Positions 22,430-22,432 of a stretch of DNA of 22,432 nucleotides are shown here, piece by piece. Location: assembly GCA_964604825.1 (NCBI GenBank), contig CAZSAL010000043.1:1-22432 (forward strand). Reading direction: 5' to 3'. The DNA is from CAZSAL01 sp964604825. GTDB taxonomy: Bacteria; Elusimicrobiota; Elusimicrobia; 2-01-FULL-59-12. Made by a program: the position numbers and the translations under genes. Position 1 is the first letter of the stretch. Each line of letters opens with the position of its first letter. The notes below the pieces were generated by a model, which saw only the letters and a list, made by a program, of their open reading frames with translations, searched no databases and was not told the origin of the DNA.

Positions 22430-22432
22430 GGA

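Overview
The window looks like a chromosomal segment of a Gram-negative bacterium with moderately high GC. It carries a C35 hopanoid gene cluster, several very long exported or membrane proteins of no recognised family, and many dispersed palindromic repeats. That combination suggests an uncultured lineage of the PVC/Omnitrophota type. This is an inference from gene style; there is no marker gene such as rRNA to prove it.

Layout. (1) 1-867, minus strand: toxin-antitoxin island. An AbrB-type antitoxin overlaps a PIN-domain toxin. Next comes a partial ribbon-helix-helix (RHH) protein that runs off the left edge; its promoter is overlaid by a perfect 28-bp palindrome. (2) 985-9251, minus strand: an envelope block. 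In transcription order it holds a membrane-anchored DsbA-like thiol oxidoreductase, a DUF559 nuclease-like gene enclosed by 36-bp inverted repeats, a DoxX/MauE-like membrane protein, and a giant (about 2200 aa) exported multi-domain protein with three separate HExxH motifs. (3) 9307-11034, plus strand: a receiver-GGDEF-EAL protein whose receiver lacks the phospho-acceptor Asp. (4) 11066-12668: a PiT-type phosphate transporter overlapping its DUF47/PhoU-like partner. (5) 12692-17794: a consensus-like promoter, a leader hairpin, then hpnH - shc - hpnA - hpnG. Squalene-hopene cyclase forms the pentacyclic skeleton, HpnH adds the adenosyl group and HpnG removes adenine; HpnA is the hopanoid-linked sugar epimerase. 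Two copies of a paired-hairpin repeat lie directly upstream of hpnH and hpnA. (6) 17883-22429: a translationally coupled pair of unknown function. The first protein has a signal peptide, a CheD-like region, membrane helices and a radical SAM domain. The second is an exported or membrane-tethered 618-aa protein.

Least conventional content: the giant triple-HExxH protein; the exported CheD-like/radical SAM fusion with its coupled partner; a family of inverted heptanucleotide-repeat modules sitting in frame inside two of these large exported proteins; and a DUF559 gene whose flanking inverted repeats lie inside a DsbA-DoxX operon and appear to supply translation signals.
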